64,000 nt of DNA from NCBI GenBank assembly GCA_020850225.1, contig JADZFD010000032.1, positions 1 to 64,000 on the forward strand, given 5' to 3'. Below, piece by piece: positions 15,714 through 26,049 of this stretch. Under the pieces are notes generated by a model. The model searched no databases and was not told the origin of the DNA. It worked only from the letters and a program-made list of their open reading frames with translations. Origin of the DNA: Saprospiraceae bacterium (GTDB lineage: Bacteria; Bacteroidota; Bacteroidia; Chitinophagales; Saprospiraceae). How positions within the stretch are numbered: the first letter of the stretch is position 1; the number at the start of each line of letters is the position of its first letter. The translations under genes were made by a program, and so were the position numbers.

Positions 15714-18620
15714 TTATAAATTGTCATTATTTGTAATATTGATAAATATTGATTCATTCATCTCTTTCTTCAGATATTTGGCTGTATGTCCTGTATTGGA
15801 TTTGATCATTTCCTCCGGTGTACCAGTAAAAATAATATGACCTCCTGCGTGTCCACCTTCAGGTCCGAGATCTATGATATGGTCAGCTACTTTGATGACA
15901 TCCAGATTGTGTTCTATGATGATGACTGTATTCCCCTTACTGACGAGTTTGTCAATGACCTGCAGAAGTTGTTTGATATCGTCAAAATGTAGTCCGGTCG
16001 TAGGTTCGTCGAGAATATATATGGTGTTGCCGGTATCTCTTTTAGATAATTCTTCGGCTAATTTCACCCGTTGAGCCTCACCTCCGGAAAGAGTAGTTGC
16101 CTGTTGACCCAGGGTGATGTATCCCAGACCTACATCATGGATGGTTTTGAGTTTGCGGTATATCGACGGAATATTGTCGAAAAAATCTACTGCTTCAGAT
16201 ACGGTCATATCGAGTACGTCGGAGATTGACTTTCCCTTGTACATAATCTCCAGTGTCCCGGAATTATATCTTTTTCCCAGACAAGACTCACAATCTACAA
16301 GTACATCAGGCAAAAAATTCATTTCTATGTTCTTTTTTCCGGCACCCTCACAGGTTTCACAACGTCCACCGGACACATTAAAAGAAAATCTTCCGGTCTT
16401 GTATCCTCGTATTTTAGCTTCTGGTGTATCACTGAACAGCTTGCGGATATCTGTAAAAACCCCGGTATAGGTAGCTGGATTGGATCTGGGCGTCCGGCCG
16501 ATGGGTGACTGATCTATTTCTATGACCTTATCTGTATGTTCCAGGCCGCTAACTGAAGTGTACCGAAGCGGTTTCAATGTACTCCTGTAAAAATACCGAC
16601 TGAGGACGGGATAAAGTGTTTCGTTGATCAGGGATGATTTGCCACTACCGGATACGCCGGTCACACAGATAAGCGTTCCAAGAGGTATCGTAAGGTCTAT
16701 ATTCTTCAGATTGTGTCCTGTTGCTCCTGTCAGTTTCAGAAAATGTCCATTTCCACTACGCCTATGTTTGGGTATCTCAATGCGCATTGTATTGTTCAGG
16801 TATGAAGCAGTTGTTCCTCCTGTTCGGGTGAATTCTTCAGGACTACCTTGATTGACAACCGTTCCACCGTAATCACCAGCACCCGGTCCCATATCGATGA
16901 TGTAGTCTGAGGCAAGCATGATGTCCTTGTCATGTTCGACGACGATGACAGAATTACCATTTTCGGTTAATTCCTTAAGTGCGTGAATCAGCCGGTGATT
17001 ATCGCGCTGGTGCAGACCGATACTGGGTTCATCCATGATATAGGTGATGCCGGTCAGTGGACTGCCTATCTGACTGGCAAGTCGTGTACGTTGCGACTCT
17101 CCGCCTGAAAGGGATCGGGTAGTTCGGTTCAGGCTTAAATAGCTTAATCCAACTTCCAGTAAAAAACCTAAACGGATTTTGATTTCCTTCAGCACTTCAT
17201 GTCCGATAATTTGCTGTTTTTTATTCAGATGATTGGGTAATTCTGTTATCCAGTCACTGAGTTCATCGATATTCATTGTGGCCAGGTGTCCGATGTGTTT
17301 TCCTCCCAGTTTGAAATGGAGGGATTCCTGCTTCAGGCGGAAGCCGTCACATGCAGGGCAGGTTACTACATTCATATAGGCTTCTGCCCAGGATCTTATT
17401 TTGTCCGAAGTGGATGTATTGTACCATCTGTTGAGCATATGAACCAAGCCTTCCTCTTCCAGATTGAACATGTATTCATTATAGGTATAATAAGGCGTTG
17501 TTGAAGTTGCTTGATTGTTGCCATATAGAATGAGATCCATGACATTTTGGGGTATATCCCTGACAGGTGTGTCGAAGGTAAAATGAAAGCGTTTGGCTAA
17601 TTGTTTTAACTGTTTAAATGTGTTGTTATCCCTTACAGCACCGAATGGATGTATTCCTTCCTGTTGTATAGATAATGTGTCATCAGGTATAACCTTACTG
17701 AGATCGACTTCATGCACCGAACCCAGACCTGTACACTTCGGACAGTAGCCATAGGGCGTGTTAAATGAAAAATTATTGGGTGAAGGTTCGTCATAGGATA
17801 TACCGGATTCAGGATCCATCAGACTTTTGGAATAGGATTTATAGTGGTCATTTTCCAGGTTCAATATCTGAATAAATTCGCTTCCCATTTTTAATCCCAG
17901 CTGGATGGATGCAGATAAACGTTCGTGATTTTCTTCAGATACTTTTAATCGGTCAACTACGATTTCAATGTCGTGTACCTTGTATCTGTCGAGTTGTAAT
18001 CCAGGCTCCAGGTCAATAATGGTTCCGTCAACTCTCACCTTTGTAAATCCTTTTTTACGTGTCTGGTCGAATAATTCACGGTAATGTCCCTTTCTTGCCC
18101 TGACGACAGGAGCCAGTATAGCTATTTTTTTATTGTCAAATTGGGTTAGTGCATCTTTCAGGATTTGTTCTTCTGAATATTTGACCATTTTCTGGCCGGT
18201 TATATATGAATAGGCTTCACCGATACGTGCATACAACAATCTGAGAAAATCATATATCTCAGTAGTCGTCCCTACAGTAGATCTTGGATTCCAGGCTGTT
18301 GTTTTTTGTTCAATAGATATGACCGGGCTCAATCCATTGATTGCTTCCACATCAGGACGTTCCAGATTGCCGATAAACTGGCGTGCATATGCCGAAAATG
18401 TTGACATATATCTTCGTTGACCTTCGGCATACAGCGTATCAAAAGCCAGAGACGATTTGCCACTCCCGCTTAGTCCGGTGATGACTACTAGTTGATTGCG
18501 CGGGATATTTACATCTATGTTTTTCAGATTGTTTTCGCGTGCACCGATGATTTCAATATATTCAGGGTCATCGACCTCTGTAAGTTCTGTTTGTAGCAAC
18601 ACCTGTGGCATTTTAGCCAT
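15714..18620 (-). CDS. uvrA: Excinuclease ABC subunit A
   Basis: The 968-residue UvrA has two ABC ATPase halves: Walker A G-L-S-G-S-G-K-S-S at 49-57 and G-V-S-G-S-G-K-S-S in the second half, with signatures LSGGESQRTRLA and LSGGEAQRVKLA. The second zinc finger is complete (C-E-T-C ... C-E-S-C, 20 residues apart). The first finger keeps only its second pair (Y-C-P-K-C-T-G-L-G), and the usual preceding CxxC is absent. UvrA finds bulky DNA lesions with UvrB in nucleotide excision repair. The gene is monocistronic. The family call is certain; the loss of the first CxxC is discussed as a finding. Confidence 0.93.
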   Translation of the reverse strand: MAKMPQVLLQTELTEVDDPEYIEIIGARENNLKNIDVNIPRNQLVVITGLSGSGKSSLAFDTLYAEGQRRYMSTFSAYARQFIGNLERPDVEAINGLSPVISIEQKTTAWNPRSTVGTTTEIYDFLRLLYARIGEAYSYITGQKMVKYSEEQILKDALTQFDNKKIAILAPVVRARKGHYRELFDQTRKKGFTKVRVDGTIIDLEPGLQLDRYKVHDIEIVVDRLKVSEENHERLSASIQLGLKMGSEFIQILNLENDHYKSYSKSLMDPESGISYDEPSPNNFSFNTPYGYCPKCTGLGSVHEVDLSKVIPDDTLSIQQEGIHPFGAVRDNNTFKQLKQLAKRFHFTFDTPVRDIPQNVMDLILYGNNQATSTTPYYTYNEYMFNLEEEGLVHMLNRWYNTSTSDKIRSWAEAYMNVVTCPACDGFRLKQESLHFKLGGKHIGHLATMNIDELSDWITELPNHLNKKQQIIGHEVLKEIKIRLGFLLEVGLSYLSLNRTTRSLSGGESQRTRLASQIGSPLTGITYIMDEPSIGLHQRDNHRLIHALKELTENGNSVIVVEHDKDIMLASDYIIDMGPGAGDYGGTVVNQGSPEEFTRTGGTTASYLNNTMRIEIPKHRRSGNGHFLKLTGATGHNLKNIDLTIPLGTLICVTGVSGSGKSSLINETLYPVLSRYFYRSTLKPLRYTSVSGLEHTDKVIEIDQSPIGRTPRSNPATYTGVFTDIRKLFSDTPEAKIRGYKTGRFSFNVSGGRCETCEGAGKKNIEMNFLPDVLVDCESCLGKRYNSGTLEIMYKGKSISDVLDMTVSEAVDFFDNIPSIYRKLKTIHDVGLGYITLGQQATTLSGGEAQRVKLAEELSKRDTGNTIYILDEPTTGLHFDDIKQLLQVIDKLVSKGNTVIIIEHNLDVIKVADHIIDLGPEGGHAGGHIIFTGTPEEMIKSNTGHTAKYLKKEMNESIFINITNNDNL

Positions 18621-18732
18621 AACTAACTTCTTGTTTCCTATTATATGAATATACTAAGTAAGACAAATGAAAGATGGCATTGGTTTAAAATAATGAGATA
18701 CTTAACATTTCTGAAGTCGATGTATCAGAGTA

Positions 18733-19530
18733 TTATTTATGATGGGAAACAATATAATAATTGGCAGTTATAAAGAAATTGCGTATCCAGGGTACAGATG
18801 ATATTAATCCGGACGATAAACGTGGCCTAAGCCCGAATTTCACTTCGTAATTGGGGTTGATAAAGAAGAATGCTTTTTTTACTATTGTATAATTATTCTT
18901 ACGCAGGATTTTTTCAAATCTTTCTATAGTGATCCCGGTGGATTTAATTTCCAACAGAGATTCAATGGTTGCTTCTGATTCGCCGAAGAGTTTTAAAATT
19001 CTTTTATAAATAAAATTTGGCAGAATGTGAAAATAGGGCGTTTTGGAAAGGATTTTACTTTTACATATCTGCTGATGACCGCCAAAAGGCATGTACCAGT
19101 TAGGAAACCCGAAAAAAGCTATAGATTCCGGTTTCATAAATGTATGCATGAATCCCATGAATTTGTCCTGATCATGAATGTGTTCAATTACATCCCGCAG
19201 GAAAATAACATCGAAAGTACCTAGCTTTTCTGGTGTCAGCTCGTATATGTCTGCACATAAAAACCTGACATGCACATTGGATTCTTCAAATTTTGAAAAA
19301 TATACTTTGGCAGCTTCTATTTTTGGAACTGACATGTCAATACCTACAACAGGATTGCAGCCAGCATGCATGAATGGGACTAAATTTCCACCTTCACCAC
19401 ATCCGATTTCAAGTACGGATATGTTATTATTTATCCGGAGAATATCATTAATAAAAGGTATAACATATTTTTCAGTAGTGTATTCCTGTTCTTTGAAATA
19501 TTGGTCTCTGTTTGAATGTCTATCCTGCAT
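18733..19530 (-). CDS. Class I SAM-dependent methyltransferase
   Basis: This 265-residue protein has a Rossmann methyltransferase core: motif I VLEIGCGEGGNLVPF (residues ~39-53), the acidic end of strand 2 (VVGIDMSVPKIEAA), and motif post-I FDVIFLRDVIEHIHDQDKF. These are typical of UbiE/BioC-like small-molecule methyltransferases. After the core comes a ~110-residue C-terminal region with aromatic, basic sequence (FGFPNWYMPFGGHQQICKSK), often seen in enzymes acting on lipid or glycan substrates. It sits between uvrA and the proline dehydrogenase gene with no tight linkage. The substrate is unknown. Confidence 0.8.
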   Translation of the reverse strand: MQDRHSNRDQYFKEQEYTTEKYVIPFINDILRINNNISVLEIGCGEGGNLVPFMHAGCNPVVGIDMSVPKIEAAKVYFSKFEESNVHVRFLCADIYELTPEKLGTFDVIFLRDVIEHIHDQDKFMGFMHTFMKPESIAFFGFPNWYMPFGGHQQICKSKILSKTPYFHILPNFIYKRILKLFGESEATIESLLEIKSTGITIERFEKILRKNNYTIVKKAFFFINPNYEVKFGLRPRLSSGLISSVPWIRNFFITANYYIVSHHK

Positions 19531-19725
19531 GAATCTCTTTTAAATAATGATAACTGATTAGATAGTTTGTTTGTGTATTTTTATCTGTATTCAGATTAGA
19601 GTTCTAAACTTACTAACATTATTTCAATTATCTGTTATATTTTTTAATATTAAAATCCTTAGACAATATGTATTATTGCATTATCCAATCATGTAAAATT
19701 AAAATGGATATTAAAAAGGAGGTGA

Positions 19726-20916
19726 TTATAAACCCCTTCTTGATAATTCACTGCTTATCAGTTGCATTTCTCTACCCATATCACCTGTGACTGATGTATT
19801 TTCTTCAGTACGGCGTATCAGATAGGGTATTACATCTTTTATAGGTCCATATACTACATATTTTCCAGCATTATATCCGGCATTAGCCAGATTAAAGGTG
19901 ATGTTGTCACTCATCCCATATAATTGGCAGAAGTGGCAATGCAGGTCATCATTCGGAATTCCTTTCTCATGCATCAGCTGTGCCTGTAGTAGATTGCTTT
20001 CTGCATTGTGTGAAGCACAACAAGTGGAAATGGTTGCATGATTTTCAATACAATATCTAATACCATCATTGAAACACGCATCAGTATCTGTTTTGTCCTT
20101 ATGTATGGGTGATGGATAACCCATTTCCTGTGCTCGTTCTCTTTCTTTATCCATATATGCACCTCTTACGAGTTTTGCACCGAAGAGTACGCCCTTATCC
20201 AGGCATCTTTGATGATCCCGTTTTATGTGATCTGATTTATGGATATTATACAACTGATAGGTATTGTAAATAAACACATTTTCTGTATTGTATTTTTCCA
20301 TCATCTGCATGACAAGTTCGTCTATCGGATCCTGAATCCAGCTTTCTTCAGCATCTACGAATATGGCAATATTGTGTTTATGAGCATTTTCACAAATCTC
20401 ATTCAGACGTTCTACAAGGTGCTGATAATTGCGTTGTTCACCTTCTGTCAATTCTTCTTTGTTGTGCATTTTTGCCAGAACACGCTTGTCAATCAGACCT
20501 GTCAGTTTTGTACTCACCACCGGTACAGAATTGTTGGAAGCAGCCATTTCGATGGCGCGGATGGTTTCTTCCATGGTTTTGTCCAGATCGTCTTCGTCCG
20601 TTTTACTTTCAGAGCCGTAATCCAGTATTGTCATCACATCGTATTCAAATAGTTTGTCAATTACTGGCTGGCTGTCCAACAAACTTTCTCCACCACAAAA
20701 CTGAGGAAAAATCGTTTTTCTGATTATTGTTTCAGTAAAAGGTATTTTAAATTTAATACCCCAAAGTCCTAGTGTAGAACCTATTTTAACTAATCCTGCG
20801 TTACTCATCATTCTGAATAACCATGCTGTTTTTTTTAATTCTTTATCTGATTTGTTGGAAAACGCTACTTCTGTATTTTTAAAATCAAGATTAAGCGCGG
20901 GGTCTGAGTCATTCAT
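19726..20916 (-). CDS. Proline dehydrogenase (PRODH domain)
   Basis: The 396-residue protein is a stand-alone PRODH barrel that oxidises L-proline to pyrroline-5-carboxylate using FAD and passes electrons to quinone. Recognisable segments include IFVDAEESWIQDPIDELVMQ, the GAKLVRGAYMDKERERAQEM strand and helix (the usual K-x-V-R-G-A-Y flavin-site motif), and the C-terminal YLIRRTEENTSV with the R-R-x-x-E-N substrate-binding motif. It is the last gene of the run smc-acpH-aroE-PRODH (12-bp gap after aroE). The P5C dehydrogenase partner is not in the window. Confidence 0.88.
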   Translation of the reverse strand: MNDSDPALNLDFKNTEVAFSNKSDKELKKTAWLFRMMSNAGLVKIGSTLGLWGIKFKIPFTETIIRKTIFPQFCGGESLLDSQPVIDKLFEYDVMTILDYGSESKTDEDDLDKTMEETIRAIEMAASNNSVPVVSTKLTGLIDKRVLAKMHNKEELTEGEQRNYQHLVERLNEICENAHKHNIAIFVDAEESWIQDPIDELVMQMMEKYNTENVFIYNTYQLYNIHKSDHIKRDHQRCLDKGVLFGAKLVRGAYMDKERERAQEMGYPSPIHKDKTDTDACFNDGIRYCIENHATISTCCASHNAESNLLQAQLMHEKGIPNDDLHCHFCQLYGMSDNITFNLANAGYNAGKYVVYGPIKDVIPYLIRRTEENTSVTGDMGREMQLISSELSRRGL

Positions 20917-20928
20917 ATTGCTGATTGG

Positions 20929-21672
20929 TTATATTTCTATTGTGTTCCAGATTTTCCAGGCAAATTCTGCCTGCAGGTTTAGCATTTCAATTCCATTCTT
21001 TATTGTACATCCTTTTTCTAAACCAACGCCCAAAAATAAGGATTTTTCAGGATTATAAACTAAATCGTATAAAAAATATTTTTCATTTATAAATTCGTAG
21101 GGTATGTCAGGCTTCGTTTGCGTTAGAGGATACATACCCAGTGGCGTGGTATTGATTATCAGATTGTGTTTTTCTAATATATCGTGAGTAAGTTCGGCAT
21201 AGATTAAATCAACGTTTTTACCAGCTTTCCTGCCGATTACAAGGTATGGGATACGGAGCCGTTGCAATACATAAACTACAGCTTTGGAAGCCCCGCCACT
21301 TCCCAATACAAGTGCTCCGGATAATGTTCTAAAATCCGGAATCCAATTTGTCAAAGATTGTTCAAATCCCCAAATATCGGTATTGTAGCCGGTAGTTTTT
21401 CCGGCATCAAATTTTATGGTATTTACCGCCCCAACTTCGGATGCGCTGATATCCAGTGCATCCAGATAGGGAATAATCGATTCCTTGTATGGTATGGTTA
21501 CATTCATACCTGAGAATTCCTTCAACTTGATGAGTTCAGGAAAAGCATCCAAATGATCGATAGGATAGGTAAGATACTCAGCTTGAATTCCAAGATTTTG
21601 AAATTTACCGTTAAAATATGCAGGAGAAAATGAATGCCCCAACGGATATCCTATAATGCCAAAATACCGCAT
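20929..21672 (-). CDS. aroE: Shikimate dehydrogenase
   Basis: The 247-residue enzyme reduces 3-dehydroshikimate with NADPH in aromatic amino-acid synthesis. The N-terminal substrate domain has FGIIGYPLGHSFSPAYFNGK and the conserved G-M-N-V-T-I-P-Y-K motif with the catalytic lysine. The NADP domain has the VLGSGGASKAVVYVL glycine-rich loop, and the C-terminus ends with GIEMLNLQAEFAWKIW, where the Q-A-x-x-A-F/W pattern is expected. It is 12 bp after acpH and 12 bp before the PRODH gene, so probably one operon. Length is slightly short but complete. Confidence 0.9.
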   Translation of the reverse strand: MRYFGIIGYPLGHSFSPAYFNGKFQNLGIQAEYLTYPIDHLDAFPELIKLKEFSGMNVTIPYKESIIPYLDALDISASEVGAVNTIKFDAGKTTGYNTDIWGFEQSLTNWIPDFRTLSGALVLGSGGASKAVVYVLQRLRIPYLVIGRKAGKNVDLIYAELTHDILEKHNLIINTTPLGMYPLTQTKPDIPYEFINEKYFLYDLVYNPEKSLFLGVGLEKGCTIKNGIEMLNLQAEFAWKIWNTIEI

Positions 21673-21684
21673 ATTGCTGCTGTT

Positions 21685-22266
21685 TTAATCACCACAAAAT
21701 TGTTTTACCTTTTGAATCAATTCGGGAAAGAACGCTGTAAATAGTTCCTGTAGTATATGATAGTTTGCTGCAAGATTATCGTATGCGTGATTCATATTGT
21801 TTTTGAATCTGGCTCTGTTGGCTACCCTTTGAAATGTTTTTCTTAAACGCTTCTCATTTTCACATGCCATCAAAAAGTCGTCATTTATCATGACTGGTAC
21901 GATACTTTGCAATTGTGCGGGATACAGATTCATATTTTTATCCAGAATATCATATATGTATCGTGTATATTCAGAAATATGATTATTGGAATATGTGTCC
22001 CAGTTAGTTATCAGAAAATGATCGAAATAAATGTCGGTAACGACGGGTGCATATTTTCCCTGATCATCCCTTATCAGCGCATTGGCTTTGTGAACAAGCG
22101 GATGTGTATCTGTAAAGGAATCGATGGTTCTGTGTAAAGTAATGCCATTTTGTATACCGGTACTGTACCTGTGAATGTCCTTATTGGTGATAAAGTCCGA
22201 GATGAAATTACCGACAATGAATTCTTCATCACTACAGGACAGAAACATATGAGCCAGATAGTTCAT
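21685..22266 (-). CDS. acpH: Acyl-carrier-protein phosphodiesterase
   Basis: The 193-residue protein matches AcpH, an HD-superfamily-like enzyme that removes phosphopantetheine from acyl carrier protein. MNYLAHMFLSCSDEEFIVGN, FISDFITNKDI, and the metal-site region GITLHRTIDSFTDTHPLVHK are the family pattern; the second half carries VVTDIYFDHFLITNW. It starts 6 bp after smc and ends 12 bp before aroE, so the genes are probably co-transcribed. No acpP gene is nearby. The assignment is by motif similarity and fairly firm. Confidence 0.85.
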   Translation of the reverse strand: MNYLAHMFLSCSDEEFIVGNFISDFITNKDIHRYSTGIQNGITLHRTIDSFTDTHPLVHKANALIRDDQGKYAPVVTDIYFDHFLITNWDTYSNNHISEYTRYIYDILDKNMNLYPAQLQSIVPVMINDDFLMACENEKRLRKTFQRVANRARFKNNMNHAYDNLAANYHILQELFTAFFPELIQKVKQFCGD

Positions 22267-22272
22267 CCTGAT

Positions 22273-25200
22273 TTAGTTGATTCTTTCCAATACAGGATCA
22301 TGCCTGTGTGACCTGAAATCTACGGAACTCACTGCCGAAACACCTGGCTCTGTCATATAAACACCGTATAGTATATTGACTTCAGCCATGGTAGATTTAT
22401 TGTGTGTGACTATGATAAATTGGGATTCCTTACTGAACTTCTGTATAATCTTGTTGAATTTCTGAATATTGGCATCATCCAATGGTGCATCAACTTCGTC
22501 AAATATACAGAAAGGAGCAGGTTTTAGTAGGTATAATGCAAAAAGTAAAGCTGTAGCAGTGAGTGTTTTTTCACCTCCTGAAAGCTGACTGATGGACCTG
22601 GGTTTTTTCCCTTTGGGTCTGGCAATGATTTCAATATCCGATTCCAAGGGATTGCTTGCATCCAGTAATACCAGATCACAGGTATCATCTTGTGTAAACA
22701 GACTCCTGAATACTTCGATAAAGTTGGTTCTGATAGCCTCAAAAGATTCCATAAACTGAGATGTTGCTGTTTTCTCAATTTCTTTCATAGTATCCATCAG
22801 GCTTGTTTGTGCTTCAAGGATATCCTTTCGTTGCACATGTATCATGTCGAAGCGTTCTTTGAGTTCGTTATAGGCCTCGACAGCTAAAGGGTTGACATCG
22901 CCATACGATTGGAGTTTGGTTCTGAACTTGGACAATTCATCTTCCATCTGACTGAAATCCTTATCTGAATTTACTGGATTATTGATATAATCATTTATTG
23001 AAACCTGAAATTCTATGCGTAATCTTTCACCTATACTTTGTATCTGGAATTTTTGTTCTGAAAACTGATCCTTAAGATTCTGAATTGTATGTTGTAATTG
23101 ATTCTGATTTCTGATCAGGTTTTTTATCTGCTCTTCCAGTTCGGAAATAACATTTTTGGCTCTGAGGAAGTTTTGTTCAGCATCACTCAGTGTAGACTGA
23201 AATCCTTGTTTTTCAGAATATAAATCTTTTAATTCTTTGTCTACCACCACGAGTTGATCTTCTATATCAATACGGTCTCTTTCAGCTGAAATCAACCGTT
23301 CTCTGGTGTTGTTTAGTTGACTTGATAATTCCTTTAGTTTAAGCTCTTTAAATTCTTTGTCCTTTACAAAATTACTTAGCAGGTTCTGATGCCGGATGTG
23401 AGCGATATTGCTTGTATTGAATTGTTCGGCTGCCTGTGACATCTTATTGCTGAGCCCTTCGACATCCTGATTGCCGTCACTTTGCGGAACGGACAATTCA
23501 GTTATTCGTACAGATAATGCCTCACGGTCTTTTTTAAATGTTGTATTTTTTTCAGTTGTCTCGCTGATATGACCGGTAGCCTGTTTGATTTTTATGTCAC
23601 TTTCAGACTTGAATTGTTCTATCGAAAGCAGGTTTTGCTGTAACCTGATTTTTTCCTGAGTAACGTTCTGTATGTCTTTATTAATTTTTTCGATAGTGGA
23701 ATTAAAATCTTCATTTTTGAGCTGAACCAATTCTTTTTTTACCTGCTCCAGTTCTTCAGCTATAATGTTTTTATCTTTATTCAACGCTGTCAATTGCTGA
23801 ATGAGCTTCTCAAGATTCTTTTTACGTCCCAGCTTTTTCCCCTCAAACAGACCTACAGAACCGCCGGATATAGTGTACTTCTGACGGAGAATAGTCCCAT
23901 CCAGAGAAAGAATAGTTATGTCATTATCAAAAGTATCCAGACTTTCTATACTGCCACTGAAAATATAAACTCCATGTAACAGATGGTTTAATAATGGTTG
24001 GTACTTGTGATCACAGGATACTACCTCAAGTGCTGCTACCAATCCAATTATCTTGCGCGTTTCAGCACTGGTATCCGTCTGGTTCAATAAGAAAAAGTTT
24101 GCCTTTCCTTTCTGTGCATTTTTAAGTAACGTAATGCCTGAAATGGCTTCTTTGATATCTTCCGTTACGAAATAACTCAAATAATTTTCGAGAAATAACT
24201 CTATAGCCTGTTTATAATTTTCCTGTACATCGATGACGTCTGACAGCAGTGGAATGGAATTATTCCATTTTTCACTCAGAAATTTTATTGACTCCGGAAA
24301 TCCTTCGAAGTTGTCAATCATACTTTTGAGCAGATCGTGTTCGTTTTGCCTTGAATCAATATTTCTGTTGATATTATTGAGTTTGTCCTGTAGTTCGTCA
24401 CGTTTGTGTTCTGCTTTTGATATCCGAGATTTTCTTTTTTCCTCACTTTGAACCATTTCATTCAACTGTGTTTCCTTAACTGAAATTTCCTGAATTAAAC
24501 TGTCAAATTTCGACTGAAGCTGTTTGTTTTCGCTTACTTTGGAGGACAGTGATGCCTGAACACGTTCTATTTCACGTCTGTGGTTTTCGACGGTATTATC
24601 ATAGATAGCTATGTTTTTTTCAAACTCGTAGAGTCTTTTCTCTAAATCCTGAATCTCTTTTTGACGGTTGTCAAAACTGATTTTAGCATCATTATAGGTC
24701 TTTTTGATTGCCTCGTAACTGATACGTGCTGTTTCAAGACTTGCTGTTATGGTTTTAAAGTTGCTGTTTTCATCAATTAACCGGATATCAATCTGTTGAA
24801 TATCATTCAGTACGCGTGTATGCTCTTCTTCATACACGATGATGTCTTTCTGAAATTGTTCTTTATTCTGTTTTTTAAACCCGGACTTTTGAACTAAAAG
24901 ACCGCGTTCATTTTCAAAATTTCTGATTTTATATACTAACTCATTTAGTATACGTTGCTGTCCGGAAAGAACAACTTCCTGATCGAGGTTGGTTTTTTTT
25001 TCTTTTTCAAGTTGTGCTTGCCGCTGCAGTAATGTGGTATCACCAGCACGATATTCATCCTGCATTTGTAAAAGCTTGTCTGATATACCCTTGTACCTGT
25101 TTTTGAGCTGATTTACCGAGTAAACAGCATGTTCGATACTCATGTTTTTATACTCAGCCTTGGTGTCAAGGTATTTTTGCGCACGTTTTGCCTGTTTTTC

Positions 25201-25815
25201 AAGGTTTTTAAGATTGCCTTCTATTTCAAATAACAGGTCATCAATTCTCGCCAGATCATCAGTTGCACTTTTTAACTTGTTAAGTGTCTCTTTCTTTCTT
25301 ACCTTGTATTTTGAGATACCCGCAGCCTGTTCAAACATGCGCCTGCGTGAATGATCCTTGTCGTCGAGTATATCATCCACCATGCCCAAAGCTATGATAG
25401 CATAGGAATTGGATCCGATACCGGTATCAATCAACAGGGATGTGATGTCCTTAAGTCTGCAAACAACATTATTGAGCCGGTATTCCGATTCTCCTGAACG
25501 AAATAGGGTTCTGGATATGGTCACATGCTGATATTCTGTAGGTAGTATGTTTTTGTTATTTTCAAATGTTAATGCAACGGTTGCTGTCGCCGCTTCTTTT
25601 TTGGTCTTCGTTCCATTAAATATTACATCAGACATGGACTCAAGTCTCAGTTCTTTGCTTTTCTGTTCACCAAGTACCCATCTGATAGCATCGACGATAT
25701 TGGATTTTCCAGAACCGTTAGGTCCTACGATACCCGTTACATCCTCATTGAAATTGAGAACTGTATCATTTGCAAAACTTTTAAATCCCTTGATTTGAAG
25801 ACTTTTTAATCTCAT
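22273..25815 (-). CDS. smc: Chromosome segregation SMC ATPase
   Basis: I start at the ATG at 25815, giving 1180 residues. A TTG three codons upstream lies inside the -7 element CAAAGATA (25822-25829, complement TATCTTTG), so it cannot be the start. Walker A is G-P-N-G-S-G-K-S-N at residues 31-39. Two long coiled-coil arms flank a hinge around residues 500-670, and the C-terminal head carries LSGGEKTLTATALLFA and Walker B CIFDEVDAPLDDAN. SMC organises and segregates the chromosome with ScpA and ScpB, which are not in the window. The transcript would be nearly leaderless. It is the first gene of smc-acpH-aroE-PRODH. Confidence 0.93.
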   Translation of the reverse strand: MRLKSLQIKGFKSFANDTVLNFNEDVTGIVGPNGSGKSNIVDAIRWVLGEQKSKELRLESMSDVIFNGTKTKKEAATATVALTFENNKNILPTEYQHVTISRTLFRSGESEYRLNNVVCRLKDITSLLIDTGIGSNSYAIIALGMVDDILDDKDHSRRRMFEQAAGISKYKVRKKETLNKLKSATDDLARIDDLLFEIEGNLKNLEKQAKRAQKYLDTKAEYKNMSIEHAVYSVNQLKNRYKGISDKLLQMQDEYRAGDTTLLQRQAQLEKEKKTNLDQEVVLSGQQRILNELVYKIRNFENERGLLVQKSGFKKQNKEQFQKDIIVYEEEHTRVLNDIQQIDIRLIDENSNFKTITASLETARISYEAIKKTYNDAKISFDNRQKEIQDLEKRLYEFEKNIAIYDNTVENHRREIERVQASLSSKVSENKQLQSKFDSLIQEISVKETQLNEMVQSEEKRKSRISKAEHKRDELQDKLNNINRNIDSRQNEHDLLKSMIDNFEGFPESIKFLSEKWNNSIPLLSDVIDVQENYKQAIELFLENYLSYFVTEDIKEAISGITLLKNAQKGKANFFLLNQTDTSAETRKIIGLVAALEVVSCDHKYQPLLNHLLHGVYIFSGSIESLDTFDNDITILSLDGTILRQKYTISGGSVGLFEGKKLGRKKNLEKLIQQLTALNKDKNIIAEELEQVKKELVQLKNEDFNSTIEKINKDIQNVTQEKIRLQQNLLSIEQFKSESDIKIKQATGHISETTEKNTTFKKDREALSVRITELSVPQSDGNQDVEGLSNKMSQAAEQFNTSNIAHIRHQNLLSNFVKDKEFKELKLKELSSQLNNTRERLISAERDRIDIEDQLVVVDKELKDLYSEKQGFQSTLSDAEQNFLRAKNVISELEEQIKNLIRNQNQLQHTIQNLKDQFSEQKFQIQSIGERLRIEFQVSINDYINNPVNSDKDFSQMEDELSKFRTKLQSYGDVNPLAVEAYNELKERFDMIHVQRKDILEAQTSLMDTMKEIEKTATSQFMESFEAIRTNFIEVFRSLFTQDDTCDLVLLDASNPLESDIEIIARPKGKKPRSISQLSGGEKTLTATALLFALYLLKPAPFCIFDEVDAPLDDANIQKFNKIIQKFSKESQFIIVTHNKSTMAEVNILYGVYMTEPGVSAVSSVDFRSHRHDPVLERIN

Positions 25816-26049
25816 AGGGCACAAAGATAATAATTAATTGAATGTGAAATTCAATTGAAATAACATTATCATTACATAATAGTTAAAATATGTTTGACTG
25901 CATGATTTCATTATATATTATAGGTTGAATAACAATTTGAAACAGAAAGTTTTTTAAAATAATAAAAAAAAAATACAGGATACATGAAACTTTTTTTTGT
26001 AATATGATATTTATGCTCTAATATTGCGCAATTTTTAAAATTTTCAAAT

